A program made the translations under genes and the position numbers. Shown here in pieces: positions 1 through 8,303 of a DNA stretch of 32,401 nucleotides (the first letter of the stretch is position 1; the number at the start of each line of letters is the position of its first letter). The stretch comes from Polynucleobacter sp. (GTDB lineage: Bacteria > Pseudomonadota > Gammaproteobacteria > Burkholderiales > Burkholderiaceae). The notes beneath the pieces are model-generated. The model saw only the letters and a list, made by a program, of their open reading frames with translations, ran no database searches and was not told where the DNA came from. The DNA lies in contig JAUYRJ010000059.1 of the NCBI GenBank assembly GCA_030696845.1, forward strand, positions 1 to 32,401. The letters run 5' to 3'.

Positions 1-802
1 TGATATCAGGCGGGTTTTCTTCGCCATAGGAAATGCCAAGACCGCCACCCAAATCCAGATGGTGAATCACAATCCCCTCTTTCTTTAGCTGGGCCACTAA
101 ATCGAGTACTTTATCAAGCGCATCTAAATACGGCGCGCTGCTAGTGATTTGAGAGCCAATGTGGCAATCAATGCCTACTACATCAATTTGCGGTAACAGA
201 GCAGCCTCACGATAGGTTTTAAGAACCTCATGGTACGCAATACCAAATTTATTGTCTTTTAGTCCGGTGGAGATATAGGGGTGTGTTTGCGCGTCGACAT
301 CCGGGTTCACGCGCAATGAAATGGGCGCGCGGAGCCCAAGCTCAGTAGCGATGCGATTAATCTGATGCAACTCCGCAATCGATTCCACATTGATGCACTT
401 AACGCCCGCCCTCAGCGCCGCGGTAATTTCAGTGGCTGACTTGCCAACGCCCGCGAATACCAGACTCGCTGGATCGGCTCCAATGGCTAAAGCCCGCGCT
501 AATTCACCGCCGCTTACTAAATCAAAGCCCGCGCCCAAGCGCTTAAAGCAATCGAGCACCGCTAAATTACTATTGGCTTTCATGGCGAAATGAACCCGGG
601 CACGACGACGGCCGGTTTCATCCACACAAGCGTGATCGTAGGCCTGATACGCTTCAGTAAGGGCGCGTCTACTATAGATGTAAAGAGGGGTTCCGTATTG
701 CTGGGCGAGGTCGGATAAGGGAATATCTTCGGCATACCATGCGCCATTGCGTAGAGTAAAGCCCGATAAAGCGGGTAGTGGAATGGAGTTAGTTAAGGTC
801 AT
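1..802 (-). CDS. lysA: Diaminopimelate decarboxylase, N-terminal part (runs off left edge)
   Basis: Catalyses the last step of lysine synthesis, PLP-dependent decarboxylation of meso-diaminopimelate in the cytoplasm. I translated 267 codons from the ATG at 802-800. The frame stays open to the window edge, so the C-terminal third is missing. The sequence reads as a fold-type III PLP barrel: the PLP-binding lysine is K75 in FAMKANSN, followed by GAGFDLVSGGE, a VNPDVDA segment, a CHIGSQ motif and a DLGGGLGI glycine loop. The start codon overlaps the lptM stop in an ATGA, so the two genes are translationally coupled. The identity is firm because several family motifs occur in the right order. Confidence 0.95.
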   Translation of the reverse strand, partial: MTLTNSIPLPALSGFTLRNGAWYAEDIPLSDLAQQYGTPLYIYSRRALTEAYQAYDHACVDETGRRRARVHFAMKANSNLAVLDCFKRLGAGFDLVSGGELARALAIGADPASLVFAGVGKSATEITAALRAGVKCINVESIAELHQINRIATELGLRAPISLRVNPDVDAQTHPYISTGLKDNKFGIAYHEVLKTYREAALLPQIDVVGIDCHIGSQITSSAPYLDALDKVLDLVAQLKKEGIVIHHLDLGGGLGISYGEENPPDI

Positions 803-990
803 TTTGCTAGGGAATTCGTATTGGGGCTATTAATGCTTTGCGGTGAATACAGAACACCCTTGGGCTCTGGCTCACTGGGTGGGCTTGGCACGGGCGGTAC
901 ATTAGGCAGGTAGAGCGGCCCTCTAATCCCGCATCCCGCTAGGGACATTAGCAGAGTAATACCAAGGACTCTCAGTGGATTGGCTATCAT
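799..990 (-). CDS. lptM: Small outer-membrane lipoprotein, LptM (YifL) family
   Basis: 63-residue lipoprotein. A short hydrophobic signal ends in the lipobox SLAGC with the lipidated cysteine at C20, directly followed by the family signature GIRGPLYLP and a proline-rich tail. In E. coli LptM helps the LPS-export porin LptD mature; that role here is inferred from family. I chose the ATG at 990 because it gives a normal signal peptide. A longer reading from about 1068 would run through cyaY's 5' end and put 26 non-signal residues in front. It is coupled to lysA by a 4-nt overlap and divergent from cyaY, a neighbour it also has in enterics. Confidence 0.85.
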   Translation of the reverse strand: MIANPLRVLGITLLMSLAGCGIRGPLYLPNVPPVPSPPSEPEPKGVLYSPQSINSPNTNSLAK

Positions 991-1014
991 GGTTATCTCT
1001 AAAACGAATGATTG

Positions 1015-1023
1015 AATATAGCA
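1015..1023 (-). promoter_or_regulatory. Candidate extended -10 promoter for lptM-lysA
   Basis: Read on the minus strand this is TGCTATATT, an extended -10 (TGn plus TATATT). It would start transcription near 1008 and leave a leader of about 18 nt that carries AGAG before the lptM ATG. No good -35 is visible. It lies at the 5' end of cyaY, because the two divergent genes have almost no intergenic DNA. Confidence 0.3.
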
Positions 1024-1418
1024 TGCAGCAGCCCGAGAATGCGCTTGGCAACCCAGCCCCAGAGTCAATTGATGATAAGCAGTTTCATCAGCTTGGGGCC
1101 CACCTATTGGAATCGATTGAACTGGCTCTAGAGAGCGCGGATGATGCGTTGGATTTGGATTTGGATGTTGAGCGCCAAGGCGGAAACGTGATTAACATTC
1201 GGTTTCGTGATCGCAGTGTGATTGTGGTCAACACACAGCCACCCTTACATGAAATCTGGGTTGCGGCTAAGTGCGGTGGTTTTCACTACCGGTGGGCTGG
1301 AACTACCTCAAATCCGATATGGCTTGATACAAAAACAGGTCGCGAGCTGCTCTCCGACCTTTCAGAGTTTGCCAGCGCGCAGGCGGGCAAACCGATTGCG
1401 ATTATGCTGAAAAAATAA
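1023..1418 (+). CDS. cyaY: Iron-sulfur cluster assembly protein CyaY (bacterial frataxin)
   Basis: Cytosolic frataxin homologue that binds iron and modulates IscS during Fe-S cluster assembly. The acidic first helix (ESADDALDLDLDVE) and the beta-sheet signature EIWVAAKCGGFHYRW, followed by WLDTKTGREL, are typical of CyaY. The start is uncertain. ATGs exist at 1008 and 1023, and a GTG/ATG-like extension goes back to 975. I chose 1023 (131 residues) as closest to family length, though even this is longer than the usual 105-110 residues, and none has a clear Shine-Dalgarno. It is divergent from lptM with only about 32 bp between start codons. Confidence 0.88.
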   Translation: MQQPENALGNPAPESIDDKQFHQLGAHLLESIELALESADDALDLDLDVERQGGNVINIRFRDRSVIVVNTQPPLHEIWVAAKCGGFHYRWAGTTSNPIWLDTKTGRELLSDLSEFASAQAGKPIAIMLKK

Positions 1419-1430
1419 ATGCATTAGCGA

Positions 1431-2513
1431 TTAGGCTGCTCCCGTAGCAGTCAAGGTCTCGATCACCGCGGCATCGGGAACTTGCTTCATTTGCGCCTTA
1501 CCTATTTTTTCTAGCAAGATGTAGCGAATTTGCCCGGCTTCAGTCTTCTTATCGACCTGCATTAATTCCATATAACGTGGAGCGCCTAATTGAGGTGCTT
1601 GAGTTGGTAGGCGCATAGACTGAACAATGTGCTTTAGGCGATCTGCTTCGCTGCGGGTAATGTAACCCAATCGGCACGATAAATCCGCGCCCATCACCAT
1701 TCCGCAACCTACCGCTTCGCCATGCAACCACTCGCCATAACCTAGGCCCGACTCAATCGCGTGTCCAAAGGTGTGGCCAAAATTAAGGGTTGCCCGAATG
1801 CCGCTTTCCCGTTCATCGGCAGAAACTACGGCTGATTTAATTTCGCATGAACGCAGTACGGCATACGCCATTGCATCGGTATCGCATGCGAGTAAGGCCT
1901 TGGTATTGGCTTCGATCCAGTTTAAAAATTCAGCATCGGCAATTGCGCCGTGTTTGATCACTTCAGCAAGGCCTGCTGATAACTCCCGCGCTGGTAGAGT
2001 GCGAAGCGTATGCAAGTCGGCGATCACTGCTACGGGCTGATGAAAGGCGCCAATCATATTTTTCCCAAGGGGATGATTGATGCCAGTTTTGCCGCCAACG
2101 GACGAGTCTACTTGGGCCAATAGGGTTGTGGGGACTTGAATAAACCGAATGCCGCGCATAAAACTGGCTGCCGCAAAGCCGGCCATATCACCAACAACGC
2201 CGCCACCAAGAGCAATGATCATGGTCTGACGGTCTGCGCCATGCGCTAGGAGTTCGTCAAAAATCAGCTGCAAGTGTTGCCAATCTTTATAGGACTCACC
2301 ATCGGGCAGTGCAATCACGTGCACTACTTTACCCAGCTGTTGCAAGGTGTTGCTGAGCGTTTGCGCATACAGCGGTGCTACGGTTGTATTGCTCACGATA
2401 AATACCGTACTGGCTTTAAGATACGGCTCAAAGAGTGCGGCTTGCTCAATTAATTGAGTGCCAATGTGGATGGGGTAGCTGCGATTACCTAAATCGACTT
2501 CGAGTGTTTTCAT
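1431..2513 (-). CDS. aroB: 3-dehydroquinate synthase
   Basis: Second step of the shikimate pathway: NAD- and Zn-dependent cyclisation of DAHP to 3-dehydroquinate in the cytoplasm. The 360 residues match the usual length. Visible motifs are the NAD-binding [25 protein letters not shown] with the phosphate-binding lysine, the metal-ligand region AEVIKHG (Glu and His) and the later GHTFGHAIE. The ATG overlaps the aroK stop in an ATGA, so AroB is coupled to AroK, the classic betaproteobacterial aroK-aroB pair downstream of pilQ. Confidence 0.97.
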   Translation of the reverse strand: MKTLEVDLGNRSYPIHIGTQLIEQAALFEPYLKASTVFIVSNTTVAPLYAQTLSNTLQQLGKVVHVIALPDGESYKDWQHLQLIFDELLAHGADRQTMIIALGGGVVGDMAGFAAASFMRGIRFIQVPTTLLAQVDSSVGGKTGINHPLGKNMIGAFHQPVAVIADLHTLRTLPARELSAGLAEVIKHGAIADAEFLNWIEANTKALLACDTDAMAYAVLRSCEIKSAVVSADERESGIRATLNFGHTFGHAIESGLGYGEWLHGEAVGCGMVMGADLSCRLGYITRSEADRLKHIVQSMRLPTQAPQLGAPRYMELMQVDKKTEAGQIRYILLEKIGKAQMKQVPDAAVIETLTATGAA

Positions 2514-3034
2514 GTGGCTAGTTCAAGTTGCATCAGTAATGTGTGGACCAGCTGATTGACGCTGGGCTTACCCGTCTCGATGACGTGGTGGGCGATTTCG
2601 CGATACAAGGGGTCGCGAATGCGATACAGATTTTCTAGGGTTTGACGCGCATCTCCGGTTTGCAAGAGTGGACGGCCTTCGCCGCCTTTGGTGCGATGCC
2701 AGAGTTCGGTTGGACTGGCATGCAAATAAATAACGGTGCCGTGGCTTTTGAGTAGGGCGCGATTTTCGGGGAGGATGACTGCCCCTCCACCAGTGGCAAG
2801 CACAATCCCTGTTTCATTGACCGCCTCTTTGATGGCCTGCGCTTCACGCCTGCGAAATCCGGCCTCACCTTCCATCTCAAAAATGACAGGGATCTTGACG
2901 CCACAGCGCTCCTCAATCAAGCAATCGGCATCGATAAAGCGACGTCCCAGCTTGCGAGCCAATAATTTGCCGACAGTGGATTTGCCGGCACCCATCAGGC
3001 CGATCAAGTAAATGTTGTCTGTTAAGGAGTTCAC
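2510..3034 (-). CDS. aroK: Shikimate kinase
   Basis: Phosphorylates shikimate with ATP to shikimate-3-phosphate. At 174 residues it has normal size. It shows the P-loop GLMGAGKST (residues 12-20), the Mg/shikimate aspartates D35 and D37 in the FIDAD motif, the shikimate-binding arginine in GEAGFRRRE (around R61), the glycine loop TGGGA (81-85) and the lid region with GRPLL. It lies 12 bp after the pilQ stop and overlaps aroB by 4 nt, so it is the middle of one minus-strand operon. Confidence 0.96.
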   Translation of the reverse strand: MNSLTDNIYLIGLMGAGKSTVGKLLARKLGRRFIDADCLIEERCGVKIPVIFEMEGEAGFRRREAQAIKEAVNETGIVLATGGGAVILPENRALLKSHGTVIYLHASPTELWHRTKGGEGRPLLQTGDARQTLENLYRIRDPLYREIAHHVIETGKPSVNQLVHTLLMQLELAT

Positions 3035-3046
3035 TCCCTGATTTTA

Positions 3047-4177
3047 TTAGGGTTTATCAAGAATGGTGGGTGTTATGAAAACCAGTAGCTCGGTTTTATC
3101 GCGCAAAGAGGACTTATGTTGGAAAAAATGCCCAATCCAAGGGATATCGCCTAATAGGGGGACTTTTGCAATGTCCTCCCGTTCGGTTGTTTGATAAACA
3201 CCGCCAATAATGACTGTACCGCCATTTTCAACCGTGACCTCAGAACTGAGGTTTTTGGTATCTATGGCGTAGCCTTGTTCGGTTTTCATGCCAACCGTGT
3301 CTTTGTTGATGGAAACCAGCATAGAAATCTTGCCGTCCGGATGGATTTTGGGGACGACTTCTAGGCGTAAGTTTGCTTTGCGAAATTGCAATTTACTCCC
3401 TGTTTGACTCGATGTTTGATAGGGTAGCTCGGTTCCTTGTTCAATCGTCGCTTTGACCTGATCGGCTGTCATGATGCGTGGGTTGGACAAAATCTTGCCT
3501 TGCCCATCGCTTTCCAGTGCAGAGAGCTCCATTTGCAGTAGTCGGGTAGCTCCTTTCGATAGGAGGGTGGCAGCAAGGACGCTGGGATCAAAGCCGGCTA
3601 AGCCGGCAGCACCTAAATCGATGGTGCTGGCGACCTTATTTTCAGGATTGCCGCGAACGCCATCGGCATGAAGACCTAGCTTTACTCCAAGGTTGCGTGC
3701 AAAACGATGGTCGGCCTCCACTATTCGAGCCTCGATCAGAATTTGCCGTGGGCTGGTGAGGTGATCGCCGCCAAAAGGGAGAGCTGCATCATCTCGCCGG
3801 TATTTTTGGAAGCTCAGGATTTCGGCGTGGGGCCCAATCCAATAAATATCCCCTTGCCGAATCATCCGCAGACCCCGGCTAGCCAAAATGGAATCGAGCG
3901 CGGTATGCCACGCGGTATTTTTTAGATCAATCGACATGCGTCCTTGGATCGATTCACTGAGCAAAAAATTGGTAGCACCTAGGCGAGCCAGTATCTGCAA
4001 GAGTTCACTCACCTCAATATGGGCAAAGTGCAAACTAATGGGCGCTCTTTTGGGCTCCTGGACAATGGCTTTTGGAAGCCCTAAATCAGAGCGTGGGTTT
4101 GAGGATCCAGCAATAGCGGGAGCGGCAGGAAGGTAGCCGATGACCATAAGCCAAATGAAGCAATACACCGCGGCCAC
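3047..4177 (-). CDS. pilQ: Short type IV pilus secretin, PilQ-like
   Basis: Outer-membrane secretin. The start is a GTG at 4177 with AAGGGG 8 nt upstream. An N-terminal hydrophobic segment ending near AIAG looks like a signal peptide, though it lacks positive charges. Residues about 47-120 form an STN/N0-like domain, followed by a short N1-like region and a secretin core (about 200-374) with VENGGTVIIGGVY and VPLLGDIPWIGHFF, ending in LLVFITPTIL. Full-length PilQ is typically around 700 residues with AMIN domains; at 376 residues those are absent. It lies 2 bp after the preceding membrane-protein gene and before aroK, which is the normal pilQ position. Assignment to PilQ rather than another secretin rests on this context. 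Confidence 0.85.
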   Translation of the reverse strand: MAAVYCFIWLMVIGYLPAAPAIAGSSNPRSDLGLPKAIVQEPKRAPISLHFAHIEVSELLQILARLGATNFLLSESIQGRMSIDLKNTAWHTALDSILASRGLRMIRQGDIYWIGPHAEILSFQKYRRDDAALPFGGDHLTSPRQILIEARIVEADHRFARNLGVKLGLHADGVRGNPENKVASTIDLGAAGLAGFDPSVLAATLLSKGATRLLQMELSALESDGQGKILSNPRIMTADQVKATIEQGTELPYQTSSQTGSKLQFRKANLRLEVVPKIHPDGKISMLVSINKDTVGMKTEQGYAIDTKNLSSEVTVENGGTVIIGGVYQTTEREDIAKVPLLGDIPWIGHFFQHKSSLRDKTELLVFITPTILDKP

Positions 4178-4179
4178 TT

Positions 4180-4944
4180 CTATTGCCCCTTGCTGACATG
4201 GAGCAAAACCGATTTGCCGCTCAACGAGCTAAGGCCAGCTGCTTCGCGGGTGATGGAGCTGAGTTTCCAATCGTTCATGACAGTGCTATGGAGCGCAAGA
4301 GTTTGCATGCCGCTATCCGTATCAAAAAACCCAGTAATACCCGATTCGGATTCACTCATCCCCAAATAGCGCCAGCGCTTAAGGCTAAGTTCGGCCAGGC
4401 TGTGTTTGGACTGTAGCGGGTGTTGCGTAAGCGCTGTGGACTGCGCCTTACTCTTGTTATGCTGAGCTGTGTTCTCCATCAGATCTAAGAGCGCATCATG
4501 GTCATCTGCTATGTCAGATTGGAGCTGGAGAAGTATTGCTTTTAGTTCCGGTATATCGGGGTCGGTTTGCAGGAGGGTGTGCGTTTTCAGATCGGCATCT
4601 GCACGCCACTCATAAATTAGGTAGGTATTCAAGGCAGTGCTAATCGTTAGGCAAAGCGCCAAACCAAGCCAGATTCGCCGTTCATGTAAGCTCAGTTTAT
4701 CGGTAAACCGATGCAAATAAGCGTTAGATGCCGCGCCAAGTGGGTCAGTGTTGGGATGTGAATCAGCCTGGGGGAATTGATTCGGGAGACGCATTGCGTC
4801 GGTATCGTAAGGGTGGCGGTTCATGGCGGAGTGATTCTGGGTTGTGGCACTTTCTTGGCGCTTGGGGCGGATAATCGTGGGGTCGTCCCCCAATTCGCTC
4901 AAGATGGCGTCAAAAGCATCGGGAGAAATTGATCGTTTTGGCAT
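4180..4944 (-). CDS. Single-pass membrane protein of unknown function, possibly PilP-like at the C-terminus
   Basis: No family is recognised with certainty. The protein has about 254 residues from the ATG at 4944. An upstream in-frame ATG at 4995 is possible but adds an unconvincing 17 residues. It has a charged, low-complexity cytoplasmic N-terminus, one transmembrane helix (WLGLALCLTISTALNTYLI), a polar stretch with many Gln and Ser, and a C-terminal segment of about 65 residues starting LSLKRWRYLGMSES. That segment has the pattern of PilP-type domains (leucine-rich start, a G, then 'TDSG...L'). It sits where pilM, N, O and P normally lie, between mrcA and pilQ, so a reduced pilus inner-membrane component is plausible but unproven. 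Confidence 0.6.
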   Translation of the reverse strand: MPKRSISPDAFDAILSELGDDPTIIRPKRQESATTQNHSAMNRHPYDTDAMRLPNQFPQADSHPNTDPLGAASNAYLHRFTDKLSLHERRIWLGLALCLTISTALNTYLIYEWRADADLKTHTLLQTDPDIPELKAILLQLQSDIADDHDALLDLMENTAQHNKSKAQSTALTQHPLQSKHSLAELSLKRWRYLGMSESESGITGFFDTDSGMQTLALHSTVMNDWKLSSITREAAGLSSLSGKSVLLHVSKGQ

Positions 4945-5040
4945 CCATTGATTCTTGCTAAGAAGACAGTGGATCGCTATCAGGCGCATCCGCATTGTTT
5001 GTCAGCCTAATTTGAATCCAGGAGCAGGAAGCGCCCGACA

Positions 5041-5046
5041 TATAAT
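5041..5046 (+). promoter_or_regulatory. -10 box of a probable leaderless mrcA promoter
   Basis: A perfect TATAAT ends exactly 6 nt before the mrcA ATG at 5053, so a standard start site would fall on the A of the ATG. No Shine-Dalgarno lies in the usual window; the only purine-rich stretch (GGAGCAGGAA, 5021-5030) is over 20 nt away. The -35 region is poor. Confidence 0.5.
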
Positions 5047-5052
5047 TCACCT

Positions 5053-7392
5053 ATGGCGCTATCCCCTAAAGACAAGCCACCAGTCAAGCCCTCGCTTAAA
5101 CGATCGCCTGACGGTCGGTCTTATCGTCCTCAGTCACCAGATCACTTTTCGTTTTCGAATACCATCCGCGGACCCTTGATTAAGGCCCTGCTGATATTCG
5201 GTCTGATTGGGGGGATGATCGTTACCCTATTAATTGCGTACGCATTCATTATCGCCAAGCCCAATCTGCCGCCAATTTCGGCCTTGGTAGAGTACAACCC
5301 CAAAGTACCGCTCCGCGTATATACGGCCGACAAAGTTTTAATTGGCGAGTTCGGAGAGGAGCGACGTAAGGTCGTGCCGCTTTCAGAAATACCAATGCAA
5401 ATGCGGAATGCGGTATTGGCGATCGAGGATGACCGTTTTTATTCTCATGGCGGCGTTGATTATCTGGGGGTATTGCGGGCTAGCTTGGCAAACTTGCGGG
5501 GGCGCTTATCGCAGGGTGCGTCGACCATCACCATGCAGGTCGCGCGTAATTTTTTTCTGAGCAACGAAAAAACGTTTAGCCGAAAGATATACGAAGTCTT
5601 ACTCGCATGGGAAATTGAATCGAAGCTCAGTAAAGATAAGATTTTAGAAATCTACATGAACCAAATTTATTTAGGGCAGCGCGCATATGGATTTTCAAGC
5701 GCCGCGCAAATTTATTTTGGCAAAGAGCTAAAAGACCTCAGCATTGCCGAGTCTGCGATGCTGGCGGGACTACCCAAGGCGCCATCTGCTTACAACCCAG
5801 TGAGTAATTTTCGGCGCGCCAAGATACGTCAAGAATACATTTTGCAGCGCATGCGCGATTTGGAGTACATCACGCCAGAGCAATATCAACAGGCGATGGC
5901 CGAAGAATTGCGGGTGCGTGGCCTTGGTAATGAATTCACAACCCGCGCTGATTTTGCCGCCGAAATGGTACGGCAACTCTTATTCACCCAGTATGGCGAA
6001 GCGATATATTCACAGGGCTTAAATGTCTACACGACCCTGATTAAAGCCGATCAAGATGCGGCCTATGCGGCAGTACGCCGAGGTATTTTTGAATACGATT
6101 TGCGTCATGCGTATCGGGGCCCCGAGGGATTTATTGAGTTGCCTGAGGATGAGGTCAAGCGGCAACGCGCCATTGATGTGGCATTGCTCGACTACCCGCC
6201 ATTGGATGAGTTGCAGTCCGGTATCGTATTGGAAGTGAAGCCTAAAGAGCTGCGGGTCATGATTGCGACTGGCGATGTGATCACCATTAAAGGGGAGGGG
6301 CTAAAGCTAGCATCCGCATCCCTGACGGACAGCTCCCAACCAAAGAAACGACTTCGTCCTGGCGCAGTGGTGCGCTTGCTTTCGGATGGCGGTATGTGGA
6401 AGCTGGCGCAACTGCCCCAAGTAGAGGCTGCCTTTGTTGCTATGGATCCTGAAAATGGCGCGATTCTTTCCTTAGTGGGTGGATTTGATTTCCGTCGCAA
6501 TCAGTTCAATCATGTAACGCAAGCACTGCGACAGCCTGGTTCGGCATTTAAGCCATTTATTTATGCTGCAGCGATTGAAAAAGGGTTCTCGCCAAGCACC
6601 TCGGTCAATGATGCACCGTTGTCGATTGGCAGCATGGAGACTGGCAGTCAGGCGTGGGAGCCCAAAAACTACGACGGTAAATTCGAGGGATACATGCCGT
6701 TGCGTACCGCGTTAGCAAAATCAAAGAATTTAGTATCGGTTCGTGTGATCCGCAGTATTGGGCCTTCGTATGCACAAGAGTTCATTCAGCGTTTTGGCTT
6801 TGAACCCGAAAAGCATCCACCGTATTTGACGATGGCGTTGGGCGCGGGTGCTGCCACCCCATTGCAAATGGCATCGGCCTACAGCGTATTTGCTAATGGG
6901 GGCTATCGGGTCGACCCCTATTTAATTAGCAAGATGGTTGACTCTAAAGGCGCCGTTCTGTTTGAGGCGGAGCCGGTTAGAGCAAAAGTAGATGCAACGC
7001 GCGTGCTGGATGCAAGGACTGCCTTCGTGATGGACAGCATGTTGCAAGAAGTGACGCGATCTGGAACGGCGGCAAGCACGAGATCTAAGCTAGGTCGAAG
7101 CGATATTGCCGGTAAAACAGGAACTACCAATGATTCTAATGATGCTTGGTTTGCTGGATACAACCCGAATATCGTTGCGGTTGCGTGGATAGGATTTGAT
7201 AAACCCAAAAGCCTAGGTGATCGCGAAACGGGTGGTGGCTTAGCCTTGCCCGTTTGGACTGCGTTTATGTCTACCGCCTTAAAAGGCAAACCGGAAGTGC
7301 CAAGAGAGATTCCTGCGGGAGTGACTCAGGAGGGGGGCGATTGGTTTATTCCTGAGTTTGCCCCCTCAGGCGGCATTGAGCCAGTGAATTAA
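5053..7392 (+). CDS. mrcA: Penicillin-binding protein 1A, bifunctional transglycosylase/transpeptidase
   Basis: Polymerises and crosslinks peptidoglycan at the periplasmic face of the inner membrane. It has 779 residues. A cytoplasmic tail is followed by a TM helix at about 41-68. The GT51 transglycosylase domain carries the catalytic glutamate E125 in AIEDDRFYSH and the QGASTITMQ motif (154-162). An inserted OB-like region precedes the transpeptidase with S497-AFK, S557-K-N559 and K688-TGT. All three penicillin-binding motifs are intact. It is divergent from the pilQ operon, as in other betaproteobacteria. No other in-frame Met precedes the TM helix, so the ATG at 5053 is the only reasonable start. 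Confidence 0.97.
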   Translation: MALSPKDKPPVKPSLKRSPDGRSYRPQSPDHFSFSNTIRGPLIKALLIFGLIGGMIVTLLIAYAFIIAKPNLPPISALVEYNPKVPLRVYTADKVLIGEFGEERRKVVPLSEIPMQMRNAVLAIEDDRFYSHGGVDYLGVLRASLANLRGRLSQGASTITMQVARNFFLSNEKTFSRKIYEVLLAWEIESKLSKDKILEIYMNQIYLGQRAYGFSSAAQIYFGKELKDLSIAESAMLAGLPKAPSAYNPVSNFRRAKIRQEYILQRMRDLEYITPEQYQQAMAEELRVRGLGNEFTTRADFAAEMVRQLLFTQYGEAIYSQGLNVYTTLIKADQDAAYAAVRRGIFEYDLRHAYRGPEGFIELPEDEVKRQRAIDVALLDYPPLDELQSGIVLEVKPKELRVMIATGDVITIKGEGLKLASASLTDSSQPKKRLRPGAVVRLLSDGGMWKLAQLPQVEAAFVAMDPENGAILSLVGGFDFRRNQFNHVTQALRQPGSAFKPFIYAAAIEKGFSPSTSVNDAPLSIGSMETGSQAWEPKNYDGKFEGYMPLRTALAKSKNLVSVRVIRSIGPSYAQEFIQRFGFEPEKHPPYLTMALGAGAATPLQMASAYSVFANGGYRVDPYLISKMVDSKGAVLFEAEPVRAKVDATRVLDARTAFVMDSMLQEVTRSGTAASTRSKLGRSDIAGKTGTTNDSNDAWFAGYNPNIVAVAWIGFDKPKSLGDRETGGGLALPVWTAFMSTALKGKPEVPREIPAGVTQEGGDWFIPEFAPSGGIEPVN

Positions 7393-7399
7393 ATTACTA

Positions 7400-8116
7400 A
7401 TGGCACGTCAAGCGCGTACGGTCATTCCCGGCCAAGCCATGCATGTCTTGGCGCGCGGCAATAATCGCGAAATACTGTTTCATGAAGCGGCAGATCGTGC
7501 GGTTTATTTGGATTGGTTGCGAGCGGCAGCTAATGAGTTTTCCGTTGCGGTTCATGCTTATGCCTTGATGCCCAATCACGTCCATTTGCTGGTCACTCCC
7601 AAGGAATTAAGCTCACTTGCAAAGCTAATGCAATCACTGGGGCGGCGATATGCCCAATACTTCAATCAGCGCCACGGCCGAACCGGCACCATTTGGGAGG
7701 GGCGTTATCGCTCATCCCTAATAGACCCAGATTACTTTCTGCGTTGCCAGCGCTACATCGAACTCAATCCAGTGCGCAATGGCGAGGAATCCCACCCCAA
7801 AGACAGCCGCTGGACCAGCTATGCCAGTCACATTGGGGAAAAGCCGGAATCGTGGCTTATTGATCACCCCAGTTTTTGGGCTTTAGGAAACACGCCGTTT
7901 GAGCGTCAGATGGCTTGGGCCGCCTTCGTGCGGGAAGGGGCGCCCCATTGGGAGGATCGGCAAATTACCGAGGCCTTGATTCGTTCTAAGCCGTGGCTTA
8001 GCCCAGAATATGCAAAGCAGCTCTTTAAAGATCAGGATGCGATTGTTTTAATGCGGCCGCGAGGCAGGCCCTCTAAAACCCAGGCTGGTATTAATCCTTT
8101 AAGTTCAATTACTTAA
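7400..8116 (+). CDS. REP-associated tyrosine transposase (RAYT, Y1_Tnp/IS200-like)
   Basis: Single-domain HUH-type transposase related to TnpA of IS200/IS605, of the chromosomal RAYT kind that mobilises or processes short palindromic repeats. The 238 residues include MPNHVHLL with the metal-binding histidines H60 and H62, the conserved GTIWEGRYRS block, and QRYIELNPVR, whose Y119 is at the expected place of the catalytic tyrosine. The C-terminus is basic and ends with RPRGRPSKT, an AT-hook-like tail that may bind DNA. It begins 7 bp after the mrcA stop with no own promoter visible, so it is probably co-transcribed with mrcA. A matching inverted-repeat pair lies just downstream. Confidence 0.88.
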   Translation: MARQARTVIPGQAMHVLARGNNREILFHEAADRAVYLDWLRAAANEFSVAVHAYALMPNHVHLLVTPKELSSLAKLMQSLGRRYAQYFNQRHGRTGTIWEGRYRSSLIDPDYFLRCQRYIELNPVRNGEESHPKDSRWTSYASHIGEKPESWLIDHPSFWALGNTPFERQMAWAAFVREGAPHWEDRQITEALIRSKPWLSPEYAKQLFKDQDAIVLMRPRGRPSKTQAGINPLSSIT

Positions 8117-8152
8117 ACAGTATTTTTGACCTGAATGGGGTATACAAACCTT

Positions 8153-8214
8153 CACTCTGTCCCTATTTAATAAATTGTTCTTGGAGCAACGCCTAATAAA
8201 ACGGGACAGAGTCA
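8153..8214. repeat. Inverted repeat pair probably linked to the RAYT gene
   Basis: ACTCTGTCCC (8154-8163) and its exact reverse complement GGGACAGAGT (8203-8212) enclose 39 bp. Similarity continues outside and inside the 10-bp core: each arm fits a (T)xACTCTGTCCCxxTTTAT-like consensus facing inward, so this looks like two inverted copies of one motif, as in REP/BIME pairs next to RAYT genes. It starts 37 bp after the transposase stop. That it is the transposase's substrate is inferred from position. Confidence 0.55.
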
Positions 8215-8224
8215 ATTAATTTGA

Positions 8225-8253
8225 TTGCACTACCTTGGGTAATCCCCTATATT
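8225..8253 (+). promoter_or_regulatory. Sigma70-type promoter for gltB
   Basis: TTGCAC (8225-8230), a 17-nt spacer and TATATT (8248-8253). The predicted start near 8260 leaves a leader of about 44 nt before gltB. A small GCGC-TTTTTG-GCGC hairpin lies in that leader. This gives the glt genes a promoter independent of mrcA and the transposase. Confidence 0.55.
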
Positions 8254-8303
8254 TGATGTCCCATCATTATTTGCGCTTTTTGGCGCCGTAATCGAGACAC
8301 AAT

